Notes: generated by a model not told the origin, from the sequence alone. Positions 6,919 to 15,853 are shown, numbered from the stretch's first letter. The stretch: DNA of 64,000 bases from Saccharopolyspora ipomoeae (GCF_029952525.1 NZ_JASAOF010000001.1:186001-250000); one strand, 5' to 3'. Translations and numbers: made by a program.

Positions 6919-9722
6919 TCGCTCATCACCGCCTCGCGCTCCTCGGCCGCCGCCTGCTGCCGGCTCGCCTCGCGGGCGACCTGGACCGCGGTGACCTTGT
7001 ACTCCGGGCAGTTGGTGGCCCAGTCGGAGTTCTCCGTGGTCACCACGTTCGCGCCGGTCACCGGGTGGTGGAAGGTCGTGTACACCACGCCCACCGGCAT
7101 CCGGTCGGAGACCTTCGCGCGCAGCGACGTCGTGCCCACCCGGCTCGACAGGTTCACCACGTCGCCCGTGGAGATGCCGCGGTCCTCGGCGTCGTGCGGG
7201 TGGATCTCCAGCACGTCCTCCGGGTGCCAGGCCACGTTGGCGGTGCGCCGGGTCTGCGCGCCGACGTTGTACTGCGACAGGATCCGGCCCGTGGTGAGCA
7301 CCAGCGGGTAGCGGCGGGTGCTGCGCTCGCGGGTCGCCACGAACGGCGTGAGCACGAACTTCCCCTTGCCGCGCACGAACTCGTCGGCGTGCATGATCGG
7401 CGTGCCCTCGGGCGCCTTGTCGTTGCACGGCCACTGGACGCTGCCGAGCTCGTCCAGCTTGCCGAACGACACGCCCGCGAAAGTCGGTGTCACGGCGGCG
7501 ATCTCGTCCATGATCTCGCGCGGGTGGTCGTAGTGCATCGGGTAGCCCATCGCCTGGGCGATCTCGCAGGCCACCTGCCACTCGTCCTTGCCGGACTTCG
7601 GCACCATCACCGGGCGGACCCGGTTGATCCGCCGCTCGGCGTTGGTGAACGTGCCGTCCTTCTCCAGGAACGAGGTGCCCGGCAGGAACACGTGCGCGAA
7701 CTTGGCGGTCTCGTTGAGGAACAGGTCCTGCACGACCACCAGCTCCAGCGCCGACAGCGCCGCCTGCACGTGCTGGGTGTTGGGGTCGGACTGGGCGATG
7801 TCCTCGCCCTGCACGAACAACCCGTGGAAGCTGCCGTCCACGGCGGCGTCGAACATGTTCGGGATCCGCAACCCCGGTTCGGCGAGGATGGGCCGCTCCC
7901 AGAGCTTCTCGAACACCTCGCGGACCGCGTCGTCGGCCACGTGCCGGTAACCCGCGAGCTCGTGCGGGAACGAGCCCATGTCGCACGAGCCCTGCACGTT
8001 GTTCTGCCCGCGCAACGGGTTCACGCCCACGCCGTCGCGGCCGATGTTGCCGGTGACCATCGCGAGGTTGGCCATGCCCATCACCATCGTCGAGCCCTGG
8101 CTGTGCTCGGTGACGCCCAGGCCGTAGTAGATCGCGCCGTTGCCTCCGGTGGCGTAGAGCCTCGCGGCCTCGCGGACCTGCTCGGCCGGCACTCCGGTGA
8201 TCGACTCCACGGACTCGGGGCTGTTCTCCGGCCGCGCGATGAACTCCGCCCACTCGTCGAAGCCCTCGCAGCGCGAGGCCACGAACGAGGAATCGGTCAG
8301 CCCCTCGGTGACCACCACGTGCGCCATCGCGTTGACCATCGCCACGTTCGTGCCCGGCGAGAGCTGGAGGTGGTGGGATGCCTCGATGTGCGGGCTGCGC
8401 ACCAGGTCGATGCGCCGCGGGTCGATCACGACGAGCTTGGCGCCCTCCCGCAACCGGCGCTTCATCCGCGAGGCGAACACCGGGTGCCCGTCGGTCGGGT
8501 TCGCGCCGATCACCACGATCACGTCGGAGGAGGCGACCGACCGGAAGTCCTGGGTCCCGGCGGAGGTCCCGAAGGTCTGCTTGAGCCCGTAGCCGGTCGG
8601 CGAGTGGCACACCCGCGCGCAGGTGTCGACGTTGTTGTTGCCGAACGCCGCCCGCACCATCTTCTGCACCACGTAGACCTCCTCGTTGGTGCAGCGCGAG
8701 GAGGTGATGCCGCCGATCGCATCGGTGCCGTGCCGGGCCTGGATGGCGCGGAACTTCTCGGCGACGTAGGAGATCGCCGTGTCCCAGTCGGTTTCGCGCC
8801 ACTCGTCGGTGATGCTCTCCCGGATCATCGGGTTGAGCTGCCGGTCCGGGTGGGTGGCGTAGCCGAACGCGAAGCGGCCCTTGACGCAGGAATGGCCCTC
8901 GTTGGCGCCGCCGTCCTTGTACGGCACCATCCGCACCAGCTCGTCGCCGCGCAGCTCGGCCTTGAACGAGCAGCCCACGCCGCAGTAGGCGCAGGTCGTC
9001 AGCACCGACCGGGTCGGCATGCCGAGGTCGACCACCGACTTCTCCTGCAGCGTGGCCGTCGGGCAGGCCTGCACGCAGGCGCCGCAGGACACGCAGTCGG
9101 ACTCCAGGAACGGATCGCCCTGGCCGGCCGCGACCTTGGAGTCGAAGCCGCGGCCCTCGATGGTCAGCGCGAACGTGCCCTGCACCTCGTCGCAGGCGCG
9201 CACGCAGCGGGAGCACACGATGCACTTGGAGGCGTCGAAGTCGAAGTAGGGGTTGGAGGTGTCCTTGGGCGCGTCGAGGTGGTTCTCGCCCTCGTAGCCG
9301 TAGCGGACCTGCCGCAGGCCGACCACGCCGGACATGTCCTGCAGCTCGCAGTCGCCGTTGGCCGCGCAGGTCAGGCAGTCCAGCGGGTGATCGGAGATGT
9401 AGAGCTCCATGACGCCCTGGCGCAGCTTCTCCAGCCGCGGGGTCTGGGTGCTGACCTTCATGCCCTCGGTGACCGGCGTGGTGCACGAGGCCGGGGTGCC
9501 CTTGCGGCCGTCGATCTCCACCAGGCACAGCCGGCACGAGCCGAACGCCTCCAGGCTGTCGGTGGCGCACAGCTTGGGGATGTCGGTGCCGGACTCGGCG
9601 GCGGCGCGCATCACCGACGTGCCCTCGGGCACGGTGACCGGCACCCCGTCGATCTCGACGGTGACGGTGGCCTCCCCCGTCCGGGCCGGGGTGCCGAAGT
9701 CGGGCTCCTTCAACAGGCCCAT
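6915..9722 (-). CDS. fdsA: NAD-dependent formate dehydrogenase, alpha (molybdenum) subunit
   Basis: The product is 935 aa and oxidises formate to CO2 at a bis-MGD molybdenum centre. Visible parts: an N-terminal [2Fe-2S] domain (C52, C63, C66, C80), an H-C-C-C [4Fe-4S] site (H112, C116, C119, C125), two ferredoxin clusters (C167-C177, C210-C220), the molybdopterin-domain cluster (C244, C247, C251, C279), and the active-site Cys-His pair C372-H373 in RVCHSPTGYG. The catalytic residue is Cys, not selenocysteine. ATG 9722 follows a GGAGG and lies three bases after fdsB. The C-terminal molybdopterin-binding domain is intact. Confidence 0.95.
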   Translation of the reverse strand: MGLLKEPDFGTPARTGEATVTVEIDGVPVTVPEGTSVMRAAAESGTDIPKLCATDSLEAFGSCRLCLVEIDGRKGTPASCTTPVTEGMKVSTQTPRLEKLRQGVMELYISDHPLDCLTCAANGDCELQDMSGVVGLRQVRYGYEGENHLDAPKDTSNPYFDFDASKCIVCSRCVRACDEVQGTFALTIEGRGFDSKVAAGQGDPFLESDCVSCGACVQACPTATLQEKSVVDLGMPTRSVLTTCAYCGVGCSFKAELRGDELVRMVPYKDGGANEGHSCVKGRFAFGYATHPDRQLNPMIRESITDEWRETDWDTAISYVAEKFRAIQARHGTDAIGGITSSRCTNEEVYVVQKMVRAAFGNNNVDTCARVCHSPTGYGLKQTFGTSAGTQDFRSVASSDVIVVIGANPTDGHPVFASRMKRRLREGAKLVVIDPRRIDLVRSPHIEASHHLQLSPGTNVAMVNAMAHVVVTEGLTDSSFVASRCEGFDEWAEFIARPENSPESVESITGVPAEQVREAARLYATGGNGAIYYGLGVTEHSQGSTMVMGMANLAMVTGNIGRDGVGVNPLRGQNNVQGSCDMGSFPHELAGYRHVADDAVREVFEKLWERPILAEPGLRIPNMFDAAVDGSFHGLFVQGEDIAQSDPNTQHVQAALSALELVVVQDLFLNETAKFAHVFLPGTSFLEKDGTFTNAERRINRVRPVMVPKSGKDEWQVACEIAQAMGYPMHYDHPREIMDEIAAVTPTFAGVSFGKLDELGSVQWPCNDKAPEGTPIMHADEFVRGKGKFVLTPFVATRERSTRRYPLVLTTGRILSQYNVGAQTRRTANVAWHPEDVLEIHPHDAEDRGISTGDVVNLSSRVGTTSLRAKVSDRMPVGVVYTTFHHPVTGANVVTTENSDWATNCPEYKVTAVQVAREASRQQAAAEEREAVMSE

Positions 9723-9724
9723 CG

Positions 9725-11254
9725 CTACTTCGCCTCCTTCTGGAAGTCCTCGGGGAAGTGCTCCAGCGCGCTGCGCACCGGGTTCGGGGTGAGCCCGCCC
9801 ATCGCGCACAGCGATCCGTCGGTCATCAGCTCGCAGAGGTCGTTGAGGACGGCGAGGTTGCCGTCGCGGTCCTGGCCGCCGACGATCCGGTCGACGGTCT
9901 CCACGCCGCGCACCGCGCCGACCCGGCACGGCGTGCACTTGCCGCAGGACTCCTCGGCGCAGAACTCGAACGCGAAGCGCGCCATCGCCGCCATGTCCGC
10001 GGTGTCGTCGAAGACCGTGATGCCGCCGTGGCCCAGCATCGCCTGCGCCTCGCCCAGCGCCTCGTAGTCCATCGGCAGGCCGAACCGCTCGGGCGGCACG
10101 TAGGAGCCCAGCGGTCCGCCGATCTGCACCGCGCGCACCGGCCGCCCCGACCGGGTGCCGCCGCCGTAGCCGTTGACCAGCTCGTCGATCGTGATGCCGA
10201 AGGCGGACTCGAACACGCCGCCGCGCTTGACGTTGCCCGCCAGCTGGAAGACCTGGGTGCCGCGCGAGCGCTCCACGCCCAGCTCGGCGTAGGCCTCGCC
10301 GCCGTCGGCGAGGATCGCCGGGACGCTGGCGAGGGTGAGCACGTTGTTGACCACGGTGGGTTTGCCGAACAGGCCGGTGATCGCCGGGATCGGCGGTTTG
10401 GCGCGCACCATGCCGCGCTTGCCCTCCAGGCTCTCCAGCATGGAGGTCTCCTCGCCGCAGATGTAGGCACCCGCGCCGACCCGCACGAACAGGTCGAACC
10501 GCAGGTCCGAGCCGAGGATCCCCTCGCCGAGCCAGCCGACGGCGTAGGCGGCGTCGATGGCGCGGCGCAGGGTGCGCACGGCGTCGGGGTACTCGGAGCG
10601 GACGTAGAGGTAGCCCTCGGTGGCGCCGACGGCGTGGGCGGCGATGGTCATGCCCTCGATGAGGCAGAACGGGTCGCCCTCCATGAGCATCCGGTCGGCG
10701 AAGGTGCCCGAGTCGCCCTCGTCGGCGTTGCAGCAGATGAACTTGTCGGGTCCCTCGGCCTGCAGCACGGTGTTCCACTTGATCCCGGCGGGGAACCCGG
10801 CGCCGCCGCGGCCGCGCAGGCCGGAGGCGGTGACCTCCTCGACGACCTGGGCGGGTTGCTCGGCCAGCGCCGCGCGAAGCCCGCGCAGCCCGCCGTGCGC
10901 CTCGTAGTCCGATGTGGACAGCGGGTCGGTGATGCCGACGCGGGCGAAGCACAGCCGCTGCTGGTCGCGCATCCACGGCAGCTCGTCGACCACGCCCTGG
11001 CGCAGCTCGTGCTCGGCGCCGCGCAGCATCCCGGCGGCGATGAGCTCCTCCACGCGGCCCGGGGTGACCGGGCCGTAGCCGACGCGCCCTCGGCTCGTCT
11101 CGACCTCGACCAGCGGTTCGAGCCAGAGCATGCCGCGAGAGCCGTTGCGCACCAGCCGGATCGGTTCGTCGGCCGCGCGCTGGATCGCCGCGGCGACCTC
11201 GTTCGCGCCGACCGAGACCGCGGCGGAGTCCTGGGGGACGTGGACGGTGATCAT
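9725..11254 (-). CDS. fdsB: NAD-dependent formate dehydrogenase, beta subunit (NuoF-like, FMN/NADH)
   Basis: The product is 509 aa. An N-terminal thioredoxin-like ferredoxin domain (about 1-85) is fused to a NuoF-type module with the FMN/NADH loop GRGGAGFPAGIKW at 148-160, the NADEGDSGTF segment and the [4Fe-4S] motif ESCGKCTPCRVG near the C-terminus. It passes electrons from the alpha subunit to NAD+. The ATG at 11254 overlaps the fdsG stop in an ATGA junction. Confidence 0.94.
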   Translation of the reverse strand: MITVHVPQDSAAVSVGANEVAAAIQRAADEPIRLVRNGSRGMLWLEPLVEVETSRGRVGYGPVTPGRVEELIAAGMLRGAEHELRQGVVDELPWMRDQQRLCFARVGITDPLSTSDYEAHGGLRGLRAALAEQPAQVVEEVTASGLRGRGGAGFPAGIKWNTVLQAEGPDKFICCNADEGDSGTFADRMLMEGDPFCLIEGMTIAAHAVGATEGYLYVRSEYPDAVRTLRRAIDAAYAVGWLGEGILGSDLRFDLFVRVGAGAYICGEETSMLESLEGKRGMVRAKPPIPAITGLFGKPTVVNNVLTLASVPAILADGGEAYAELGVERSRGTQVFQLAGNVKRGGVFESAFGITIDELVNGYGGGTRSGRPVRAVQIGGPLGSYVPPERFGLPMDYEALGEAQAMLGHGGITVFDDTADMAAMARFAFEFCAEESCGKCTPCRVGAVRGVETVDRIVGGQDRDGNLAVLNDLCELMTDGSLCAMGGLTPNPVRSALEHFPEDFQKEAK

Positions 11255-11709
11255 GCGCTGCCCTCCGCGAGGATCTCCACCAGGCGGCTGCGGTCGACGC
11301 GGCCGTGCAATCGTCCGTTGACCTGCGCGGACGGCCCCAGCGCGCAGTTGCCCAGGCAGAACACCTGGTCGAGGGTGACCGACCGGTCCGGCGTCGTCTG
11401 GCCGATCTTGACGCCGAAGACCTGCTCGGCGTCGGCCACGAGCTGCTCGGCGCCCACGGACTGGCAGGCCTCGGCGCGGCAGATCTTCACGGTGGTGGTG
11501 CCCGCGGGCTCGGAGCGGAAGTCGCCGTAGAACGAGATGACCCCGTGGACATCGGCTCGCGAGAGGTTGAGCTCCTCGGCCAGGATCGGAACCGCCTGCG
11601 GATCGATCCAGCCGAACTCCTCCTGGAGGTGGTGCAGGATGGGCAGCAGCGCCCCGCGTTCGCCCCGGTGCGCTTCGACCACGCCGCGCACCCGTTCCGC
11701 TCTCGTCAT
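11251..11709 (-). CDS. fdsG: NAD-dependent formate dehydrogenase, gamma subunit (NuoE-like)
   Basis: The product is 152 aa, a NuoE-type thioredoxin-like [2Fe-2S] protein with cluster cysteines in CRAEACQSVG and CLGNCALGP. It is the first gene of fdsGBAD. ATG 11709 is preferred, with GGAG 6 nt upstream; the frame is open further upstream but without a better site. No fdsC/fdhD sulfurtransferase gene, needed to activate the molybdenum centre, lies in the cluster, so it must be elsewhere. Confidence 0.92.
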   Translation of the reverse strand: MTRAERVRGVVEAHRGERGALLPILHHLQEEFGWIDPQAVPILAEELNLSRADVHGVISFYGDFRSEPAGTTTVKICRAEACQSVGAEQLVADAEQVFGVKIGQTTPDRSVTLDQVFCLGNCALGPSAQVNGRLHGRVDRSRLVEILAEGSA

Positions 11710-12152
11710 CTGCGTCTCCACTCCGTTGTAGATTGGGTCCACCGTCGCGCCGCCGGACGCAGAGTTCAACGCACGCTCGTTTATGCAGCGATAAGCGCGG
11801 AGTATCGCCGTGCACCGACCGTCACCGAATTCGTGACATCTTCGCTGGACAGGGGCATTCCTCGCGCTTTTTCCGGCCGGCCCCGGCGAAATCCGCGGAC
11901 GCTGCGAGACCGGTCGCGACCAGCGTTTTCACCCGTCTGCGTCAATCCTTGATCATTTCTCCGGCGCGCCGCTGGTTGGTCCTCCCGCGCCGTTCGTCCG
12001 GGGTTGCCGCGCACTCGTCCCGTTCGCCTTGCCCGGCGTTTCCGAAGGCGCCTAACTTCGAATCCGACGGCGAATCGGGGAATTGCTGTCGAAACCCGAT
12101 TCCCGCCGCCGGAAAACGAACTCCGGCGGACCGCGAAACCCGAGGAGATGCG
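11710..12152. promoter_or_regulatory. divergent promoter region fdsG / pqqA1
   Basis: This 443-bp stretch holds no gene I recognise. It separates fdsG (minus) from the first pqqA (plus). A palindromic site GTCACCGAATTCGTGAC at 11821-11837 is a candidate operator. An inverted pair CGAATCGGG (12071-12079) and CCCGATTC (from 12095) lies in the likely pqqA1 leader. Confidence 0.4.
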
Positions 12153-12233
12153 ATGACCTGGGAAACCCCCGCCTACACCGTGGTCGACGTCTGCGCTGAG
12201 GTCACCGGTTACTTCTACCGGTCCGAGGACTGA
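12153..12233 (+). CDS. pqqA: PQQ precursor peptide PqqA (copy 1)
   Basis: A 26-residue peptide starting MTWETPAYTV with the CAEVTGYFY core. PqqE links the Glu and Tyr side chains of the E-V-T-x-Y motif, here E16 and Y20, to start PQQ synthesis. GAGGAG lies 5 nt upstream of the ATG. This copy is on the strand opposite to pqqBCDE and 670 bp beyond the pqqE stop; a second copy lies at 15854-15928. The two share the first six residues and the core but differ in the tail, this one ending RSED. Short length makes automatic annotation likely to miss it. Confidence 0.9.
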   Translation: MTWETPAYTVVDVCAEVTGYFYRSED

Positions 12234-12262
12234 TCGACCTCTCCCACCACGTGGCTAGATCC

Positions 12263-12364
12263 GGTGCCGCAAGGCCCGACCTGCCGGTGGTCGAGAACCC
12301 CGGTTTTCGCGCGACGAGAACCGGGGTTCTCGCCCCGGGCGGTTCGGGAGGGCCTTGCGGCACC
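12263..12364. repeat. long hairpin after pqqA1 (terminator-like)
   Basis: Outer arms GGTGCCGCAAGGCC (12263-12276) and GGCCTTGCGGCACC (12351-12364) are perfectly complementary. Inside lies a second hairpin of GAGAACCCCGGTTTTC / GAACCGGGGTTCTC type. It starts 29 bp after the pqqA1 stop and ends 35 bp before the Rieske gene, so it could terminate or attenuate transcription between them, a common way to keep pqqA levels high. Confidence 0.6.
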
Positions 12365-12399
12365 GTCATCCCCGGAGTCCGGTGAAAGGGAGAGCGTCG

Positions 12400-12729
12400 A
12401 TGCCCCGGGCCACGCATCGAGTCCGAGTGTGCGGGATCCACGAGCTGCCGCCCGGCACCGTGCGACGCCTGCGCACCATGCCCCCGGTCGCGGTGTTCAA
12501 CGTCGCAGGCCGCCTCTACGCCATCGACGACGTCTGCTCGCACGCCTACGCGATCCTCAGCGAAGGCCACTTCGACGGCACGTCGCTGGAATGCCCGATG
12601 CACATGTCCCGCTTCGACGTCCGCAACGGCGAACCGCTCTGCCCGCCGGCGACCGAGCCCCTGCGCACCCACCAGGTGGAGGTCACCGGCGACGAGATCG
12701 TCGTCCACGTCGACATCAGCAACGCCTGA
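12400..12729 (+). CDS. Rieske [2Fe-2S] ferredoxin
   Basis: The product is 109 aa with a Rieske motif C46-x-H48 ... C65-x2-H68 (VCSHAY and LECPMHMSRFD). This size and the C-x-H-x16-C-x2-H spacing fit a small, soluble Rieske ferredoxin of the non-haem dioxygenase type (CarAc/BphF-like). It sits between pqqA1 and the convergent pqqE, followed at once by a 31-bp hairpin. Its partner is unknown. A role as electron donor linked to PQQ synthesis is only suggested by position. Confidence 0.88.
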   Translation: MPRATHRVRVCGIHELPPGTVRRLRTMPPVAVFNVAGRLYAIDDVCSHAYAILSEGHFDGTSLECPMHMSRFDVRNGEPLCPPATEPLRTHQVEVTGDEIVVHVDISNA

Positions 12730-12730
12730 G

Positions 12731-12800
12731 GGACGGTTCTAGCCGGAATCGCCCGGGATTCGCACCCCTGAATCCCGGGCGATTCCGGTTGGAACCGTCC
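12731..12800. terminator. 31-bp stem hairpin after Rieske gene
   Basis: Two 31-nt arms (12731-12761 and 12770-12800) around an 8-nt loop match at 29 of 31 positions, and the two mismatches would be G-U pairs in RNA. It begins one base after the Rieske stop codon. No T-run follows. It is either a strong terminator or a palindromic element. Confidence 0.7.
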
Positions 12801-12856
12801 CATGCCGCGCACCGCGCCCCGCAGCACCACCGACCCCGACACCCCGGACGCCCCGA

Positions 12857-12887
12857 CACCCCGGACGCCGCGGAGGGCGCCGGGGTG
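12857..12887 (-). terminator. hairpin downstream of pqqE
   Basis: CACCCCGGACGCC (12857-12869) pairs with GGCGCCGGGGTG (12876-12887). It lies 14 bases past the pqqE stop on the minus strand, as expected for the terminator of the pqqA2-B-C-D-E operon. Confidence 0.5.
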
Positions 12888-12901
12888 TTGTCGCGCGGGG
12901 C

Positions 12902-13996
12902 TCAGCGCGTCGAGGTCGTGACCCTGCGGTAGACCGGCTCCGGCGGCGTGGGTCGAGGTGCGTTGGCCTTGTCCACCGCGTCCTGGATGAGGTGGTGGTC
13001 CGGCGAGTAGGTGCAGACCGGGTCCGTCCGGGAGGCGTCGCCGGTCAGCGCGAACGCCTGGCAGCGGCAGCCGCCGAAGTCGATCTCCTTGCGGGAGCAC
13101 GACCGGCACGGGTCCGGCATCCAGTCGGTGCCCCGGAACGCCTCGAACGCCGGGGACTTCGCCCAGATCCAGTCCAGCGGGTGCTCCATCGCCGACGGGA
13201 ACTCCAGCGTGTCGATGTCCGCGGCCACCGGGCACGGGTACACCCCGCCGTCGGGCGCGACGGTGAGCGCCGTGGCGGCCCACCCGCCCATGCAGGGCTT
13301 CGGGAACGGCTCGTAGTAGTCCGGCAGGATCCACAGCAGTTCCATCGTCCCGGCCAGCTCGGCCTTGCGACGCCGGTAGACCTGCTCGGCCGCGGCCAGC
13401 TGCTCGCGGCTCGGCAGCAGCACGTCCCGGTTGAGCAGGCCCCAGCCGTAGTACTGGGTGTTGGCCAGCTCCAGCCGCTCGGCGCCCCACTCGCGGCAGA
13501 CGTCGATGATCGAGTCCAGCCGGTCGAGGTTGAGCCGGTGCAGCACGACGTTCATGTTCAGCGGCAGCCCGGCGGCGGCGATGATCCGCGCCGCCTCCTG
13601 CTTCTTGTCGAACCGCTTGGTGGCGGCCACCAGCTCGCTGGCCTCGGCGTTCTCGCCCTGGACGCTGAGCTGCACGCTGTTGAGCCCGGCCTCGACCAGC
13701 GACTTCGCCCGCTGCTCGGTGAAACCGAGGCCGCTGGTGATCAGGTTCGTGTAGAGCTCGCAGCCGCGCGCCTCGGTGATGAGCTCGGCGAGGTCGGGGC
13801 GCAGCAGCGGCTCGCCGCCGGAGAAGTGCACCTGCACGACGCCGAGGTCCGCGGCTTCGCGGATCACCCGCAGCCAGTCCTCGGTGCCCATCTCTCTCTC
13901 GCGCGCCTGCAGCTCCAGCGGGTTGGAGCAGTACAGGCAGTGCAGCGGGCACCGGTGGGTGAGCTCGGCGAGGAGCCCGTAGGGCGCGGAGGTCAT
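12902..13996 (-). CDS. pqqE: PqqA peptide cyclase PqqE (radical SAM)
   Basis: The product is 364 aa. The radical-SAM cluster motif is CPLHCLYC (C16, C20, C23), with GGEPLLR further on, and a C-terminal SPASM domain carrying auxiliary-cluster cysteines (YPCPVA, CRSCSRKEIDFGGCRCQAF). PqqE makes the C-C bond between Glu and Tyr of PqqA held by PqqD. ATG 13996 overlaps the pqqD stop in an ATGA junction; an ATG 15 nt upstream is less likely. Confidence 0.95.
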   Translation of the reverse strand: MTSAPYGLLAELTHRCPLHCLYCSNPLELQAREREMGTEDWLRVIREAADLGVVQVHFSGGEPLLRPDLAELITEARGCELYTNLITSGLGFTEQRAKSLVEAGLNSVQLSVQGENAEASELVAATKRFDKKQEAARIIAAAGLPLNMNVVLHRLNLDRLDSIIDVCREWGAERLELANTQYYGWGLLNRDVLLPSREQLAAAEQVYRRRKAELAGTMELLWILPDYYEPFPKPCMGGWAATALTVAPDGGVYPCPVAADIDTLEFPSAMEHPLDWIWAKSPAFEAFRGTDWMPDPCRSCSRKEIDFGGCRCQAFALTGDASRTDPVCTYSPDHHLIQDAVDKANAPRPTPPEPVYRRVTTSTR

Positions 13997-14259
13997 GCGA
14001 CCACCACCCATCCCTGGTCGCGGGCGTCGCGCAGGAACGCCAGCACGTCGTCGGTGAGCCCGGTGGCGCCGAACTGCTCCTCCAGCACCTCGACGATCTC
14101 GCGCACCGTCCGGTCGCCGTCGCAGAGCCGCAGGATCGCCGAACCCGACGCGTTGAGCTCGACCACCCGTTCCGGGAGCAGCAGCAGGTCGGCGTCGCGG
14201 ACCTTGTCGTGCTTGAGCATCGCCTTGGTCACCAGGCGAGGTCTGCTCTCAGGTTCCAT
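13993..14259 (-). CDS. pqqD: PqqA-binding chaperone PqqD
   Basis: The product is 88 aa with the PqqD winged-helix (RRE) pattern LLLLPERVVELNASGSAILR followed by CDGDRTVREIVEVLEEQF. It binds PqqA and presents it to PqqE. It starts at ATG 14259, sharing one base with the pqqC stop (TGATG). It is a separate gene here, not fused to pqqC or pqqE. Confidence 0.94.
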   Translation of the reverse strand: MEPESRPRLVTKAMLKHDKVRDADLLLLPERVVELNASGSAILRLCDGDRTVREIVEVLEEQFGATGLTDDVLAFLRDARDQGWVVVA

Positions 14260-14954
14260 CACTGGTCCTTGCCGTAGGCGAGCTGCACCGAGTCGAGCAG
14301 GGTCCACAGCACGTCGCACTTGAACTCCAGCGAGCGCAGGCACGCCTCCTGCTTCTCGCGGGTGTCGGCGTGCGTGAGCACCAGGCCGAGCAGGTGCTCG
14401 ATGTCGGCGGGCTGCTGCGTCAGCCGGGTCCGGAAGTACTCCAGCCCGCGCGAGTCCAGCCACGGGTAGTGCTTCTCCACGTCGACGATGCGGCGGCTGA
14501 GCAGGTCCGGCGCGAAGAGCTCCGTCATCGCCGAGGCAACGGCCTCCAGCCACGGCTTGTGCCTGCAGAAGTCGACGTAGGCGTCGACGGCGAAGCGCAC
14601 CCCGGGCAGCACGGTGCGGACGTCGTGCAGCTCCTCGCGGGACAGCCCGACCGCGGCGCCCAGCCGCACCCAGCGCTCGATGCCGCCCTCGGTGTCGGCG
14701 GTGCCGTCGTGGTCGGTGATGCGCTTGATCCACCGCCGCCGCTCGGCCCCGTTCGGGAGCTTGGTGAGGATGAATGCGTCCTTGATCGGCAGGTTGATCT
14801 GGTAGTAGAACCGGTTGCGCACCCAGCCGCGGAACTCCTCCTCGGTGAGGTCACCGGCGTGCATCCGCTGGTTGAACGGGTGCAGGTGGTGGTAGCGCGC
14901 CTCGCCCACCGCCCGCAGCTCGGCCTCGAACTCCTCCGACGACCAGGGCCTCAT
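14259..14954 (-). CDS. pqqC: PQQ synthase PqqC (coenzyme PQQ synthesis oxidase)
   Basis: The product is 231 aa, all-helical TENA/PqqC fold. Typical segments include YHHLHPFNQRMHAGDLT, RNRFYYQINLPIKDAFIL, and HADTREKQEACLRSLEFKCD. PqqC performs the final ring closure and eight-electron oxidation of AHQQ to PQQ. ATG 14954 overlaps the pqqB stop (ATGA), so translation is probably coupled. Confidence 0.95.
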   Translation of the reverse strand: MRPWSSEEFEAELRAVGEARYHHLHPFNQRMHAGDLTEEEFRGWVRNRFYYQINLPIKDAFILTKLPNGAERRRWIKRITDHDGTADTEGGIERWVRLGAAVGLSREELHDVRTVLPGVRFAVDAYVDFCRHKPWLEAVASAMTELFAPDLLSRRIVDVEKHYPWLDSRGLEYFRTRLTQQPADIEHLLGLVLTHADTREKQEACLRSLEFKCDVLWTLLDSVQLAYGKDQ

Positions 14955-15844
14955 AGTTCGACCTCCAGACCGGCACGTCCCACCTCGATGCCCTGCGCCG
15001 CGAGTTCGGCTCGTTCGGCGGAGCTCTCGTCGAGGATGGGGTTGGTGTTGTTGACGTGGACGTAGATCTTGCGGCGGGCGGGCAGCGCGGCCAGCTGCCG
15101 CGCCGATCCGTCCGGACCGCTGATGGGCATGTGGCCCATGGACCTCCCGGGGCGGTCCCCGGTGCCCTGCCGGGCCATCTCGTCGTCGGTCCAGAACGTC
15201 CCGTCGACGAACACGCAATCGGCGTCGGCGACCTGCTCGGCGAAGTGCTCGTCCCACCGCGGCACGCCCGGCGCGTACACGGCGGTGCCGCCGCTGACCG
15301 GGTCGTGCAGCACGTACCCGGTCTCCCACTCGCCGGGCCCGGCGTGGTGCCCGACGTAGCGCGGCGGTTTGCTCCCGGTCGCGAACGCCGTCACCTGGAG
15401 GCGTTCGTCCAGGTCGACGGGCTTGCCGACGTGCACCGTCCGCCACCGGAAGTCGGCGTAGTCGGCGACCAGGTCGCGCACCGGGAAGTGGTCGGTGAGC
15501 GCCGCCAGCACCGGTGCCGTGCCGTGCACTTCGAGGGCCGAGCCCTCGCGGAGCACCAGCAGTCCGATCGTGTGGTCGAACTCGGCGTCGGTGAGCAGCA
15601 CCCCGGCCACCGGCGTGTCCCGCGCCCCGGGTCCGGGGTGCAGGCGCGGATCGGCGGCGATCTGGTGGTGCACGTCGGGAGTGGCGTTGAGCAGGTACCA
15701 GCGGTCACCCGTGCCGGACACCGCCAGACCCGCGTGCGCCGAAGCGCGCTCCGGTGCTGTGCGGGCCTTGCGGCATCCGGCGCAGGCGCAGTTCCACTGC
15801 GGGTACCCGCCACCTGCCGCGACTCCCAGGCAGTGGATGAGCAC
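14951..15844 (-). CDS. pqqB: PqqB, metallo-beta-lactamase-fold PQQ biosynthesis protein
   Basis: The product is 297 aa. It starts with the PqqB signature GVAAGGGYPQWNC-CAGCRKAR and carries the metal-site region LTDAEFDHTIGLLVLREG and the HVNNTNPILDE C-terminal motif. PqqB is thought to hydroxylate the Glu-Tyr product as an iron- or copper-dependent enzyme. The GTG start at 15844 lies 9 bp after pqqA2. No PqqF/G-type protease is encoded nearby. Confidence 0.94.
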   Translation of the reverse strand: MLIHCLGVAAGGGYPQWNCACAGCRKARTAPERASAHAGLAVSGTGDRWYLLNATPDVHHQIAADPRLHPGPGARDTPVAGVLLTDAEFDHTIGLLVLREGSALEVHGTAPVLAALTDHFPVRDLVADYADFRWRTVHVGKPVDLDERLQVTAFATGSKPPRYVGHHAGPGEWETGYVLHDPVSGGTAVYAPGVPRWDEHFAEQVADADCVFVDGTFWTDDEMARQGTGDRPGRSMGHMPISGPDGSARQLAALPARRKIYVHVNNTNPILDESSAERAELAAQGIEVGRAGLEVEL

Positions 15845-15853
15845 GATCGACCG

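Noticed and set aside
6849..10067. Very long open frame on the plus strand (over 1,000 codons)
   Set aside because: It is antisense to fdsA and fdsB, which have clear domains; its translation is low-complexity (His, Arg, Gly, Val, Ala). High-GC codon bias creates such mirror frames.
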